From contig NZ_BMPY01000040.1 of assembly GCF_014647835.1 (NCBI RefSeq), positions 1 through 58,856 of the forward strand: DNA of 58,856 nucleotides, given 5' to 3'. The stretch's first letter is position 1. Each line of letters starts with the position of its first letter. This stretch comes from Microbispora rosea subsp. aerata. Its GTDB lineage: Bacteria > Actinomycetota > Actinomycetes > Streptosporangiales > Streptosporangiaceae. Position numbers and translations under genes: made by a program. The notes under the pieces are model-generated. The model made no database searches, was not told the origin of the DNA, and was given only the letters and a program-made list of their open reading frames with translations. This document shows, piece by piece, positions 19,239-28,317 of this stretch.

Positions 19239-19704
19239 CCTTTACCTCGCCGATCTGGGCATAACTACCGAACGGGTACCTTACCCCTGTCATGTGAATG
19301 AGCCGCGAACCGGAGCCCGGGAAAGGATCAGCCCGGAACCGTCCATTCCCCACGCGGCGGCGCGACGGCCCAGACCGGAGCCGGGGAGCGCCGAAGAACG
19401 CCCACCCTGCGGCGGCCCAGCCGGTCCCGGCCTTCACGCCGCTGTGCGGGGTGTCACCCTAGGCCATCCCGGGGTCCGATCCGGAAATCCACGCGGCCCG
19501 GCCCATCCTGCTGAGCGGCTCGGCTCGCCGGGTGTGTTCCGCGGCGCGGAACAGGCGGAGGGAGATCACCGGGGCGGACGTCGGATGATCCCGTACGGTC
19601 GCCTTCCCGGACGGTCCGGATTGTGGAAGAACTCGGGCCGGCCAGAAACATTTCGGAAACATATCGGACCGCCGGAGTGGACTTTCGATTGATTTTCCGA
19701 AACT
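19239..19704. other. Intergenic region with operator-like sites downstream of the LacI gene
   Basis: No gene is supported in these 466 bases. Near the LacI gene's stop, GAAACATTTCGGAAAC lies at about 19646 and CCGAAACTTC at about 19698. Both resemble the GAAA-n-TTTC operators found upstream of the neighbouring GH3 gene. A -10-like patch (GCATAACTACC) near 19259 may belong to the MFS promoter. Confidence 0.4.
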
Positions 19705-20748
19705 TCAGGCCGCGAGCGGGGCGGTGCTGCCACGGACGACGAGGGTGGTGGTCAGCTCCAGGCGGTTCTGCGGGGGCGTCTCCCCGCGGGCGAGGGCGAC
19801 CACCATGGTCGCGGCGGCGGCGGCCATCTCGGTCAGCGGCTGGCGCACCGTGGTCAGGGCGGGAATGAACCACTGCGCCATCGGCACGTCGTCGAAGCCG
19901 ACCACGCTCAGCTCGTCAGGAATGCGCAGCCCCACCTCGTGGGCCGCCTGGTACACGCCCATCGCCTGCGCGTCGTTGAAGGCGAACACGGCGGTCGGCG
20001 GCGTGGGCAGCGCGAGCAGGGCACGGGCGTGGGCCAGGCCGCCCTGCACGCTGAAGTCGCCTTCCCGCACGAGCTCCGGGTCGGTCGGCACGCCGGCCTC
20101 GTCCATCGCGGCGCGGAACCCGTCGAGGCGCGCGCGGCTGGACAGGGCGTGGGCGGGCCCGGTGATGACCGCGATGCGCCGGTGTCCCAGCTCGAGCAGA
20201 TGCCGCGCGGCCGACAGGCCGCCGCTCCAGTTGCCGGCGCCGACCGAGGGCAGCTCGTGCCCCGGGTCGCCGGTCGGATCGACCAGCACCAGGGGGATGT
20301 CGCGCATCTTGAGCTGTTCGCGCTGCGCCCGGTTGAGACCGGAGAAGACCGCGATCACGCCGCTGGGACGGCGGCCGATAACCCCCTCGATCCAGGCCTT
20401 CAGGGGAGGACGGCGACCCTGCAGCTCGGAGACGACCACGGCCAGGTCGTGCTCGCGCGCCACCTGCTCGACCCCCTTGATGAGCTCCATCGCGTACGCG
20501 CCCTCCAGCTCGTGGAAGACGAGTTCGACGAGAGGGGCGGCGGAGGGGCGCTTCTTCTGCCGGCGATACCCGTGCTCGCGGATCAGGGCCTCGACCAGGG
20601 CGCGGGTCTCCGGAGCGACCTCGGACCTGCCGTTGACGACCTTGGACACCGTGGCGGGGGACACTCCCGCGAGCTCGGCGATCTGGGCGATGGTCAGCGG
20701 CCGGGAGGGCGTGCGGTCCGGCGGTGTCGGCTCCCTGGTCGTCGTCAT
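19705..20748 (-). CDS. LacI-family transcriptional regulator of the GH3 genes
   Basis: 347 residues. The N-terminal LacI helix-turn-helix is TIAQIAELAGVSPATVSKVV with the NGRSEVAPETR hinge (about residues 18-45). A periplasmic-binding-like sugar domain follows (about 70-347), ending with SVVGFDDVPMAQWF and LTTVRQPLTEM. It is divergent from a GH3 glycosidase gene. The 295-base gap between them holds several GAAA-n-TTTC sites, resembling the operators reported for the Streptomyces xylosidase repressor BxlR. It probably represses the two GH3 genes and itself, released by a xylo- or gluco-oligosaccharide. Confidence 0.85.
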   Translation of the reverse strand: MTTTREPTPPDRTPSRPLTIAQIAELAGVSPATVSKVVNGRSEVAPETRALVEALIREHGYRRQKKRPSAAPLVELVFHELEGAYAMELIKGVEQVAREHDLAVVVSELQGRRPPLKAWIEGVIGRRPSGVIAVFSGLNRAQREQLKMRDIPLVLVDPTGDPGHELPSVGAGNWSGGLSAARHLLELGHRRIAVITGPAHALSSRARLDGFRAAMDEAGVPTDPELVREGDFSVQGGLAHARALLALPTPPTAVFAFNDAQAMGVYQAAHEVGLRIPDELSVVGFDDVPMAQWFIPALTTVRQPLTEMAAAAATMVVALARGETPPQNRLELTTTLVVRGSTAPLAA

Positions 20749-20763
20749 GGCCGCAGTGTAACC

Positions 20764-20797
20764 CTAACTTTCGGACATCCCTACCGAATGTTTCGGA
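20764..20797. promoter_or_regulatory. Two LacI-type operator candidates
   Basis: CTAACTTTCGGACA (20764-20777) and CCGAATGTTTCGGA (20784-20797) share a TTTCGGAC core, 20 bases apart. The second is a near palindrome. They lie just upstream of the LacI gene start on the minus strand, suited to autoregulation. Confidence 0.5.
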
Positions 20798-20815
20798 CGT
20801 CTCACTGGCGGTTTC

Positions 20816-20845
20816 TTGACGCACTTCAGCTCAGCAACTTAGAGT
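20816..20845 (+). promoter_or_regulatory. Candidate promoter of the GH3 genes
   Basis: TTGACG at 20816-20821 and TAGAGT at 20840-20845, 18 bases apart, fit a housekeeping sigma-70-type promoter. Operator candidates flank it upstream (20784-20797) and downstream (20871-20883), the arrangement expected for repression. Confidence 0.55.
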
Positions 20846-20870
20846 CCGCATAAACTATCGGTCTTGATTC

Positions 20871-20883
20871 AGAAACTTTCGGA
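20871..20883. promoter_or_regulatory. LacI-type operator candidate, downstream of the GH3 promoter
   Basis: AGAAACTTTCGGA contains the perfect palindrome GAAACTTTC. It begins about 25 bases after the -10 hexamer of the GH3 promoter. A degenerate copy (TAAACTATCGG) lies at 20851-20861. Confidence 0.5.
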
Positions 20884-21043
20884 CGACTCATCGGATGACA
20901 GGGGGGCGCTCGATGCGGTTGCTCGCGTACCGCCGTGTGCCGCCGCCGCGGCGCGGACGCGGTCAGGCCGACCGCCGCCGGAACTCCGTACGGCGTCCTC
21001 CCGGGCCGAGCCCCACGCGGTGGATCGACAAGCAAGGGATGTC

Positions 21044-23401
21044 ATGACATTCGTAGACGCGCCGGGCATCGCGCCCTGGCGGGACGGCGACCGGCCTCTC
21101 GACGAGCGCGTGGAGGCGCTGCTGGCCGAGATGACGCTGGAGGAGAAGATCGCCCAGCTCGGATCCGTCTGGACCGACATCTCGGCGGCCGGGTCACAGA
21201 CGCCGTCCGGCAACGTCGCCCCGTTGCAGGACCTGTTCATGAAGGACGGCGTGGACCTCGCCGACCGGATGCGCGACGGGGTCGGCCATCTGACCCGCGT
21301 GTACGGCACGGCACCGGTGAGCCCGGCGGAGGGGGCGGCCGGGCTGCGCGCGCTGCAGGAGCAGGTGACCGCGGCCAACCGGTTCGGCATCCCGGCCATC
21401 GCGCACGAGGAGTGCCTGACCGGATTCGCGACGTACGGTGCGACGGCCTACCCCACGCCGCTGGCCTGGGCCGCGACCTTCGACCCCGCCCTGGTGGAGC
21501 GGATGGCCCGGGCCATCGGGGACGACCTGCGGGCCGTCGGCGTGCACCAGGGCCTGTCCCCCGTCCTCGACGTGGTGCGCGACTACCGGTGGGGCCGGGT
21601 GGAGGAGACGCTCGGCGAGGACCCCTACCTCGTCGGCCAGATCGGCGCGGCGTACGTGCGGGGCCTCGAGGAGGCGGGCGTCATCGCGACGCTCAAGCAC
21701 TTCGCCGGCTACGCCGCCTCCCGGGCGGGCCGCAACCACGCGCCGGTCAGCATCGGCCCCCGCGAGATGGCCGACGTCATCCTCCCGCCGTTCGAGACGG
21801 CGATCCGCGAGGGCGGCGCCCGGTCGGTGATGAACTCCTACACCGACGTCGACGGCGTGCCGGTCGCCGCGAACTCGGACCTGCTGCGGCGCGTGCTGCG
21901 CGACGAGTGGGGCTTTTCCGGCACGGTCGTGGCCGACTACTGGGCGGTGCCGTTCCTCGCGATGAACCACCACGTCGCCGAGGATGAGGCGCACGCCGGC
22001 GCGATCGCGCTGCGCGCGGGCATCGACGTCGAGCTGCCCGAGACGGTCGGCTTCGGCGCGCGCCTGGCCGAGCAGGTGCGGGCCGGCCACGTGGACGAGT
22101 CGCTCATCGACGAGTCGGTACGCCGGGTGCTGCGGCAGAAGATCGAGCTGGGCCTGCTGGACGGCGGGCCTCTCGTGCCCGAGGGCGCCGAGTCGGTGGA
22201 CCTGGACAGCCCCCGCAACCGCGACCTGGCCCGCGAGGTGGCCGAGCGGTCGGTCGTGCTGCTGAGCAACCCCTCCGGCGTGCTGCCGCTCGCCGCCGAC
22301 ACGACCACCCGGATCGCCGTCGTCGGCCCGTGCGCGGACGACCCGCGGACCCTGCTCGGCTGCTACGCCTTCCCCAACCACGTGCTCGACCGCTTCCCCG
22401 ACCACGGCATGGGCCTGCCGGTCGCCCCCGTCCTCGACTGCCTGCGGGCCGAGTTCCCGGCCGCGGACCTGCGGTTCGCGCGGGGAGCCGACGTGTCGGG
22501 CGACGACACGTCGGGCATCGCCGAGGCCGTCGCGCTGGCCGCGGAGTCCGACCTCGTGCTTTTGTTCGTCGGCGACCGCGCCGGGCTGTTCGGCAACGGC
22601 ACCTCGGGCGAGGGCTGCGACGCCGCCCACCTCGGCCTGCCCGGCGTCCAGGGGGAGCTGGTCGACGCGGTCCTGGCCACCGGCACGCCGGCCGTGCTCG
22701 TCGTCGTGTCCGGCCGTCCGTACGCCGTGGGCGAGCACGCCGCCCGTGCCGCCGCCGCGGTTCAGGCGTTCCTGCCCGGCGTGGAGGGAGGCGCGGCGAT
22801 CGCGGGGGTGCTCAGCGGCCGGGTGGAGCCCTCGGGACGCCTGCCCGTGCAGATCCCCGGCTCCCCGTTCGTCAACCCCTCCACGTATCTGCAGCCGCCG
22901 CTGGGGCTGCGGAGCGACGGCATCTCCGTGTCCGACCCCACGCCGGCGTTCCCGTTCGGCCACGGCCTGTCGTACACGACGGTCCGGTACGACGCGCTGA
23001 CCACCTCCGCGGAGCGGTACCCCACGGACGGCACGGTCGAGGCGCGGGTGAGGGTCACCAACACCGGCGCCAGGGCGGCGGAGGAGGTCGTGCAGCTGTA
23101 CGCCTCCGACCCGGTGGCGCTGGTGGCCCGTCCGGTCGCGCAGCTCGTGGGCTTCGCCCGGGTGCCGCTCGCGCCCGGCGAGAGCCGCGAGGTGATCTTC
23201 GAGGTGCCGGCGGACGCCTTCTCCTACACCGGGCCCGACCTGCGCCGGATCGTCGAGCCGGGCGTGATCGCGCTCACCGCGGGCCCGTCGGCGGCCGACC
23301 GGCCGCTGCGCGCCGAGATCCTGCTGACCGGCGACACCGTCGTGCTCGGCGGGACCCGGCGGCTCACCACCCACGCGAAGGTGCCGGAGTCGGCTTCCTG
23401 A
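21044..23401 (+). CDS. Glycoside hydrolase family 3 (beta-xylosidase/beta-glucosidase)
   Basis: 785 residues, ATG 21044; a longer in-frame start exists, but the upstream residues are not protein-like. It has the GH3 N-terminal barrel, C-terminal alpha/beta sandwich and fibronectin-III-like domain (RVTNTGARAAEEVVQLY, near residue 670). Signature ALKHFAGY-type segment is TLKHFAGYAASRAGRN; nucleophile Asp298 lies in VVADYWAV. GH3 enzymes remove terminal beta-linked glucose or xylose with retention. The ADYWAV nucleophile context (rather than SDWGAV) resembles xylosidase-like members, but this is tentative. No signal peptide is seen, so it likely cleaves imported oligosaccharides. It is regulated by the divergent LacI protein. 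Confidence 0.85.
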   Translation: MTFVDAPGIAPWRDGDRPLDERVEALLAEMTLEEKIAQLGSVWTDISAAGSQTPSGNVAPLQDLFMKDGVDLADRMRDGVGHLTRVYGTAPVSPAEGAAGLRALQEQVTAANRFGIPAIAHEECLTGFATYGATAYPTPLAWAATFDPALVERMARAIGDDLRAVGVHQGLSPVLDVVRDYRWGRVEETLGEDPYLVGQIGAAYVRGLEEAGVIATLKHFAGYAASRAGRNHAPVSIGPREMADVILPPFETAIREGGARSVMNSYTDVDGVPVAANSDLLRRVLRDEWGFSGTVVADYWAVPFLAMNHHVAEDEAHAGAIALRAGIDVELPETVGFGARLAEQVRAGHVDESLIDESVRRVLRQKIELGLLDGGPLVPEGAESVDLDSPRNRDLAREVAERSVVLLSNPSGVLPLAADTTTRIAVVGPCADDPRTLLGCYAFPNHVLDRFPDHGMGLPVAPVLDCLRAEFPAADLRFARGADVSGDDTSGIAEAVALAAESDLVLLFVGDRAGLFGNGTSGEGCDAAHLGLPGVQGELVDAVLATGTPAVLVVVSGRPYAVGEHAARAAAAVQAFLPGVEGGAAIAGVLSGRVEPSGRLPVQIPGSPFVNPSTYLQPPLGLRSDGISVSDPTPAFPFGHGLSYTTVRYDALTTSAERYPTDGTVEARVRVTNTGARAAEEVVQLYASDPVALVARPVAQLVGFARVPLAPGESREVIFEVPADAFSYTGPDLRRIVEPGVIALTAGPSAADRPLRAEILLTGDTVVLGGTRRLTTHAKVPESAS

Positions 23402-23425
23402 CCCCGGCACGCGTCCGCGCGTCCG

Positions 23426-23449
23426 GCGGGCGGCCCCACGGCCGCCCGC
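23426..23449 (+). terminator. Hairpin between the two GH3 genes
   Basis: GCGGGCGGCC and GGCCGCCCGC form a perfect 10-bp stem with a four-base loop, 24 bases after the first GH3 stop. There is no U-tract. It may terminate or attenuate transcription before the second GH3 gene. Confidence 0.55.
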
Positions 23450-23553
23450 GGCGCCGCGCGTCGGGCGCGCGTCAGGGCCGCGTCCTCCTCTTGCCTCTGC
23501 TCCTTCCGGGGCAGGAAACGATAGAGATCTCCCCCAGGAAGGAGCCTCCCCCG

Positions 23554-25800
23554 ATGGCCCGGACCGAGCCCGACGCGCGCATCCTGGACACGCTCACGCT
23601 GGAGCAGAAGGCCGCGCTGCTGTCGGGCCGGGACTTCTGGACGACCAAACCGCTGGAGGAGGCCGGGATCCCCTCCATCGCGCTGTGCGACGGGCCGCAC
23701 GGCGTACGCCGCGAGGCCGGTGGCTCCAACCACCTCGGCATCAACGAGAGCCTGCCCGCCACCTGCTTCCCGCCCGCCGTCGCCGTCGGGTCGAGCTGGG
23801 ACCCCGAGGTGGCCGCCCGGATCGGTGCCGCGATCGGCAGGGAGGGCCGGGCCCTCGGCGTGGCGGTCGTGCTCGGCCCCGGTGTGAACATCAAGCGCTC
23901 GCCGCTGTGCGGGCGCAACTTCGAGTACTACTCCGAAGACCCCCTGCTGTCGGGGGTCCTGGGGGCGGCGCACGTCGCCGCGCTGCAGGCCGAGGGGCCG
24001 GGCGCGTCGGTCAAGCACTTCGCCGCCAACAACCAGGAGACCGAGCGCATGCGCGTCAGCGCCGACGTGGACGAGCGCACCCTGCGTGAGATCTACTTCC
24101 CCGCGTTCGAACGGGTGCTCACCCAGGCCAGGCCCGCCACCGTCATGTGCTCCTACAACCGCGTCAACGGGGTCCACGCCTCGCAGAACCGGTGGCTGCT
24201 CACCGACGTCCTGCGCCGCGAATGGGGCTTTTCCGGCGTCGTGGTCTCCGACTGGGGCGCCGTCCAGGACCGGGTCGCCGCGCTGGCCGCCGGGCTCGAC
24301 CTGGAGATGCCGGGCACCGGCGGCGCGAGCGACCGGCGCATCGTGGACGCCGTCCGCGCGGGCGAGCTCGACGAGGCCGTGGTGAACGCGAGCGTCCGCC
24401 GCGTCGTCGCCCTCACCGCGCGCCACAGCGGCGTGTCCGGCGCGTTCGACGCCGACGCCCACCACGCGCTGGCGCGCGAGCTCGCCGCCGAGTGCGCCGT
24501 GCTGCTGAAGAACGACCACAACGCGCTTCCTCTCTCCCCCCGCGCCCGCATCGCCGTGATCGGCGAGTTCGCGGTCAGGCCGAGGTTCCAGGGCGGCGGC
24601 AGCTCCCACATCAACGCGACCCGGGTCGACGCGGCGCTCGACGCGATCCGCGCCCACGCTCCGGACGCGGTCTACGCCCAGGGGTTCTCGCTGGACGGAA
24701 CGGGCGACGACCGCCTGCTCCGCGCGGCGGCGGCCGAGGCCGCCGCCGCCGCCGACGTCGCGGTCGTCTTCGCCGGCCTGGGCGAACGGGAGGAGTCCGA
24801 GGGCTTCGACCGGGAGACGCTCGGCCTGCCCGCCGCCCAGGTCGAGCTGATCCGCGCGGTCGCCGCCGCGGCCCGCCGTACGGTGGTCGTCTTGTCCAAC
24901 GGCGGCGTGGTGTCGCTGGAGGGCTGGCACGACGAGGTGGACGCCGTCCTGGAGGGCTGGCTGCTCGGCCAGGCGGGCGGCTCCGCCATCGCCGACATCC
25001 TCTTCGGCGTCGTGAACCCCTCGGGGCGCCTCGCCGAGAGCATCCCGATGCGGCTGCAGGACACGCCGAGCTACCTCAACTTCCCCGGCGAGGCCGGGCA
25101 CGTGCGCTACGGCGAGGGCGTCATGGTCGGCTACCGCTACTACGAGACGGTCGAGCGGCCCGTGCGCTACCCCTTCGGGCACGGCCTGAGCTACACGACG
25201 TTCACGGTCGGCGGCCTCACCGTCGCCCACACGGGGGACGACACGGCGACCGTCACCGTGACGGTCACCAACACCGGCCAGCGGGCGGGCAAGCACGTCG
25301 TGCAGGTCTACGTGTCCACCACAGCGGGGCCCGTCCGGCGGCCCGCCCGTGAGCTGCGGGCGTTCACGAAGGTCTCGCTCGCCCCCGGCGAGTCGCGCAC
25401 GGTCACCCTCCCCCTCGACCGGCGTGCGTTCGCGTACTACGACGTCCCGCTCGGCCGGTGGGTCGTCGCGCCGGGCGACTACACGATCCAGATCTGCGAG
25501 AACGCCTCGGCCGTCGTGGCCGAGACGACGATCCGCCTGGACGGCGACGCCCACGTCCCGGTGGTGTCGCTCGACTCGACGCTCGGGGAATGGCTCGCCC
25601 ACCCGCTCGCCGGGCCCGCGCTCCTGAAGGTCCTCACCGGCGGCGACAGCTCGCGGCCCGCGGAGGACGAGGCCGACGGGCTGCGGATGGCCTCGTCGAT
25701 GCCGATGGGACGGTTCCTGACCTTCGCCGGCATCCATCTGCCCGAGGAGACCCTGCGGGAGCTGGTGAAACTGGGCCAATCGGGCGACGCCGCGGCCTGA
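23554..25800 (+). CDS. Glycoside hydrolase family 3 beta-glucosidase
   Basis: 748 residues, ATG 23554 after AGGAAGGAG; the open frame that continues upstream through the first GH3 gene is a shadow. Conserved features in order: CDGPHGVR, ERNPLCGRNFEYY-like segment (KRSPLCGRNFEYYSEDP), VKHFAANNQE and nucleophile Asp233 in VVSDWGAV. A C-terminal fibronectin-III-like domain follows (VTNTGQRAGKHVVQVY). This is the typical bacterial beta-glucosidase layout. No signal peptide. It is only distantly similar to the upstream GH3, so the pair likely cover different linkages rather than being a recent duplication. The final 50 residues form an extra helical tail. Confidence 0.87.
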   Translation: MARTEPDARILDTLTLEQKAALLSGRDFWTTKPLEEAGIPSIALCDGPHGVRREAGGSNHLGINESLPATCFPPAVAVGSSWDPEVAARIGAAIGREGRALGVAVVLGPGVNIKRSPLCGRNFEYYSEDPLLSGVLGAAHVAALQAEGPGASVKHFAANNQETERMRVSADVDERTLREIYFPAFERVLTQARPATVMCSYNRVNGVHASQNRWLLTDVLRREWGFSGVVVSDWGAVQDRVAALAAGLDLEMPGTGGASDRRIVDAVRAGELDEAVVNASVRRVVALTARHSGVSGAFDADAHHALARELAAECAVLLKNDHNALPLSPRARIAVIGEFAVRPRFQGGGSSHINATRVDAALDAIRAHAPDAVYAQGFSLDGTGDDRLLRAAAAEAAAAADVAVVFAGLGEREESEGFDRETLGLPAAQVELIRAVAAAARRTVVVLSNGGVVSLEGWHDEVDAVLEGWLLGQAGGSAIADILFGVVNPSGRLAESIPMRLQDTPSYLNFPGEAGHVRYGEGVMVGYRYYETVERPVRYPFGHGLSYTTFTVGGLTVAHTGDDTATVTVTVTNTGQRAGKHVVQVYVSTTAGPVRRPARELRAFTKVSLAPGESRTVTLPLDRRAFAYYDVPLGRWVVAPGDYTIQICENASAVVAETTIRLDGDAHVPVVSLDSTLGEWLAHPLAGPALLKVLTGGDSSRPAEDEADGLRMASSMPMGRFLTFAGIHLPEETLRELVKLGQSGDAAA

Positions 25801-25834
25801 CCCGCGCCACACCTCGGAGAACCCGTACGCCGGG

Positions 25835-27172
25835 TCACGGCGGGCCCTCGTAGCCCGGCGGCGGCGCGGCGGCGGTGTACGCGGGAAGAGGCAAGGGCCG
25901 GTGGGTGAGGAACGCCGTGACGGCGGCCGCCACCGTCTCGTTCCCGTCGTGGTAGACGTTGTGGCCCGCGCCCCGCACGTAGATCAGCCGGGAGTTGGGC
26001 AGCAGATCGCGGTACGTCGTGGCGGAGCGCCAGGACAGGTAGTCGCAGGAGCCCTTGACGATCAGTGTGGGCGTGGGAAGGCCGCTCAGCGCCGGGCGGG
26101 GGTCGGCGGGCCTGGGAGCGGTCGCCGACTGCGGATACTGCATCGCGTAGAAGCCGGTGCCCTCCACGGGCCGCTCCGGGAGCGCCGCGCCCCGGCAGTG
26201 CAACGCCGGCCGGGCCAGCTCGATCACCCTGTCGTTGCGGGCGTCGGCTTCGGCGTCGGGCAGGAACGCGTGCGCCGCCGACGGATTGACCTGCAGCAGA
26301 AGGTAGCCGAGCAGCGGGCGCGGCTGCAGCAGGGCGCCGTAGAGCCGCGCCTTCCTCGCCGGGTCGAGCCGGGCGCCGACCAGGTTGACGCTGGTGTCCG
26401 CCGGATCCAGCGGCCCGGGAGAGGTCAAAACCAACTCGGCGACACGGTCGGGATGGGCGGCGAGATATCGTGCGGCGATCTCGCCGCCGTACGAGTGGCC
26501 GATGAGGATGACCTTGGGCAGCCCGAGCCGGCCGCGCAGGGCTTCCAGGTCCGCCACCGCGCGCTCGCGGGTGTAGCCGCGCGGGTCGTCCAGCCGTGCA
26601 GAGCCGCCGGTGCCGAGCTGCGCGTAGAGATAGACGTCGAACCCCCGGCCGGTGAGGAAGGCGAACGCCGTGGCGTTGTCCCGCAGTTCCGGCACGCCGG
26701 GGCCGCCGTGCACGACGATGACCGGCGGGCGGCTCGCCGCCCGACGCGCGGGCAGTTTGATCACAGTGAGCGTGGACCCGGTGGACACCCGGACATACGA
26801 GGCGCCGGGCACGGGGGTGGCGGCCGATGGGGCGGCGGGCGCGAGGGCCGCCCAGGCGAACACGGCTCCGGGCATCAGCGAACCGGCCGCGAACGCCGCC
26901 CATCGCGCCGTGCGCCGGTGTCCGGGCGACACCCGCCTGGCCGTGACGAGCGCGGCACCGGCGTACCCGACCGCCAGGAAAACCGTCATGGCGGCGGTCA
27001 TGAACAGCGCCGGCACGGAGGTGACCGCGGCGACCGCCACCAGCACGGCCAGGCCGCACACCCCCGCCCCGGCGGTGACGGCCGCCAGGGCCAGGCAGGT
27101 CACCAGCCGCGATCGCCGGCGCGCCGCCGGCCGCGCTCCCTCCTCAGTCATGTCGATGGTCGTGCGAGTCAC
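25835..27172 (-). CDS. Membrane-anchored alpha/beta hydrolase (proline iminopeptidase-like)
   Basis: 445 residues. Three hydrophobic helices fill residues 22-115. An alpha/beta hydrolase domain follows with the oxyanion motif HGGPG, nucleophile Ser227 in GHSYGG and the catalytic His in GAGHNVY near residue 408. HGGPG plus GHSYGG is typical of the S33 prolyl aminopeptidase/tripeptidyl hydrolase group, though many members act on esters. The catalytic domain is probably extracytoplasmic, but topology is uncertain. It converges with the GH3 gene 34 bases away and looks monocistronic. Confidence 0.78.
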   Translation of the reverse strand: MTRTTIDMTEEGARPAARRRSRLVTCLALAAVTAGAGVCGLAVLVAVAAVTSVPALFMTAAMTVFLAVGYAGAALVTARRVSPGHRRTARWAAFAAGSLMPGAVFAWAALAPAAPSAATPVPGASYVRVSTGSTLTVIKLPARRAASRPPVIVVHGGPGVPELRDNATAFAFLTGRGFDVYLYAQLGTGGSARLDDPRGYTRERAVADLEALRGRLGLPKVILIGHSYGGEIAARYLAAHPDRVAELVLTSPGPLDPADTSVNLVGARLDPARKARLYGALLQPRPLLGYLLLQVNPSAAHAFLPDAEADARNDRVIELARPALHCRGAALPERPVEGTGFYAMQYPQSATAPRPADPRPALSGLPTPTLIVKGSCDYLSWRSATTYRDLLPNSRLIYVRGAGHNVYHDGNETVAAAVTAFLTHRPLPLPAYTAAAPPPGYEGPP

Positions 27173-27351
27173 GGGCCGCAGTTAACCCCGGCCCAGGATC
27201 CGCGCGCCTCCGGGAAACACCTGAGGGTCCCCCTATCGGCCCCCGAGAGCCCAGGGCCGCCGGGGCCGGCACGTGTCACGGACACCGCCCGGCCCCGGCT
27301 GAATCCGCGTCCGCGTCGCCCGGCCCGGCTCGTGCGGCTGCCGCAGCCGGG

Positions 27352-28317
27352 TCAGCCGAGCCGCTGGGCCCGGCCGAGCAGCCGCTGGGCCACCACGACC
27401 AGGGCGAGGAACAGCCCGCTGACCACCTGCTGGAAGGCCGACGTCAGGTTGCCCACCTGGTTGATCAGGCTCTGGATCACCCCGAGCAGCAGCACGCCGG
27501 CGATGGTGCCGGTGATGCCGCCCGCGCCCCCGGTGAGCAGCGTGCCGCCGATCACGACCGCGGCGATCACGTCGAGCTCCAGGCCGATGCCGAGGATCGT
27601 GACGCCGGAGGACAGCCGGGCCGCGTTCAGCACCCCGGCGAGGCCCGCGAGCAGGCCCGACATCAGATAGACGTAGACCTTCGTACGGGCGACGGGCACG
27701 CCCATCAGCGCGGCCCCCTGCTCGTTGCCGCCGACCGCGTAGACGTTCTGCCCGAACGCCGTCCGCTGAAGCAGGATCATGGCGGCGACCGCCAGGATCG
27801 CGGTGATGTAGACCGGCCAGGTCAGGCCGAGCACGCCGCCCTGGCCGAGCTGCGCGAACGCCGAGTCCTTCACGAGATAGGTGGTGGCTCCCTCGTCGGA
27901 GATCGCCAGCATCAGCCCGCGCACGCCGAGCAGCCCGGCCAGGGTCACGATGAACGGCGCCATCCCGGTCCTGGCGATGAGCAGCCCCTGGAGCAGCCCG
28001 ACCAGCCCGCACGCGGCGAGCGGCAGCGCCAGCGCGACGAACAGCCCGTACTGCGAGCCATACGCCGCGAGGACGCCGCCGAACACGAACAGCGACCCCA
28101 CCGACAGGTCGATGCCGCCGCTGATGATCACGAACGTCATGCCGATCGCGATGATCGCGGTGAACGACGAGGAGACGAGGATGCTGGCGGCGTTGCCCTC
28201 GGTGGCGAAGGAGTCGAAGGCGAGGCTGCCGACGATCACCAGCGCCGCCAGCACCATCAGCGCGCCGTGCTGCTGCAGGACGCGGCTCACCTGCTCGCGT
28301 CCGGGCGATCCGATCAT
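27352..28317 (-). CDS. ABC sugar importer permease (YjfF/YtfT-like)
   Basis: 321 residues with 8-10 hydrophobic helices. GMTFVIISGGIDLSVGS is the signature of RbsC/BPD_transp_2 permeases; TAFGQNVYAVGGNEQGA marks the cytoplasmic coupling region. ATG 28317 overlaps the upstream permease stop (ATGA), so an upstream-extended start is rejected. It is the last gene of a five-gene minus-strand array (GH2, binding protein, ATPase, two permeases). The two-permease composition is that of the E. coli YtfQ-YtfR-YtfT-YjfF galactofuranose importer. Confidence 0.85.
   Translation of the reverse strand: MIGSPGREQVSRVLQQHGALMVLAALVIVGSLAFDSFATEGNAASILVSSSFTAIIAIGMTFVIISGGIDLSVGSLFVFGGVLAAYGSQYGLFVALALPLAACGLVGLLQGLLIARTGMAPFIVTLAGLLGVRGLMLAISDEGATTYLVKDSAFAQLGQGGVLGLTWPVYITAILAVAAMILLQRTAFGQNVYAVGGNEQGAALMGVPVARTKVYVYLMSGLLAGLAGVLNAARLSSGVTILGIGLELDVIAAVVIGGTLLTGGAGGITGTIAGVLLLGVIQSLINQVGNLTSAFQQVVSGLFLALVVVAQRLLGRAQRLG

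Noticed and set aside
22330-23553. In-frame extension of the second GH3 gene through the first GH3 gene
   Set aside because: The upstream part is an Arg/Pro-rich shadow of the first GH3; the real start at 23554 has a strong ribosome site and begins the family homology.
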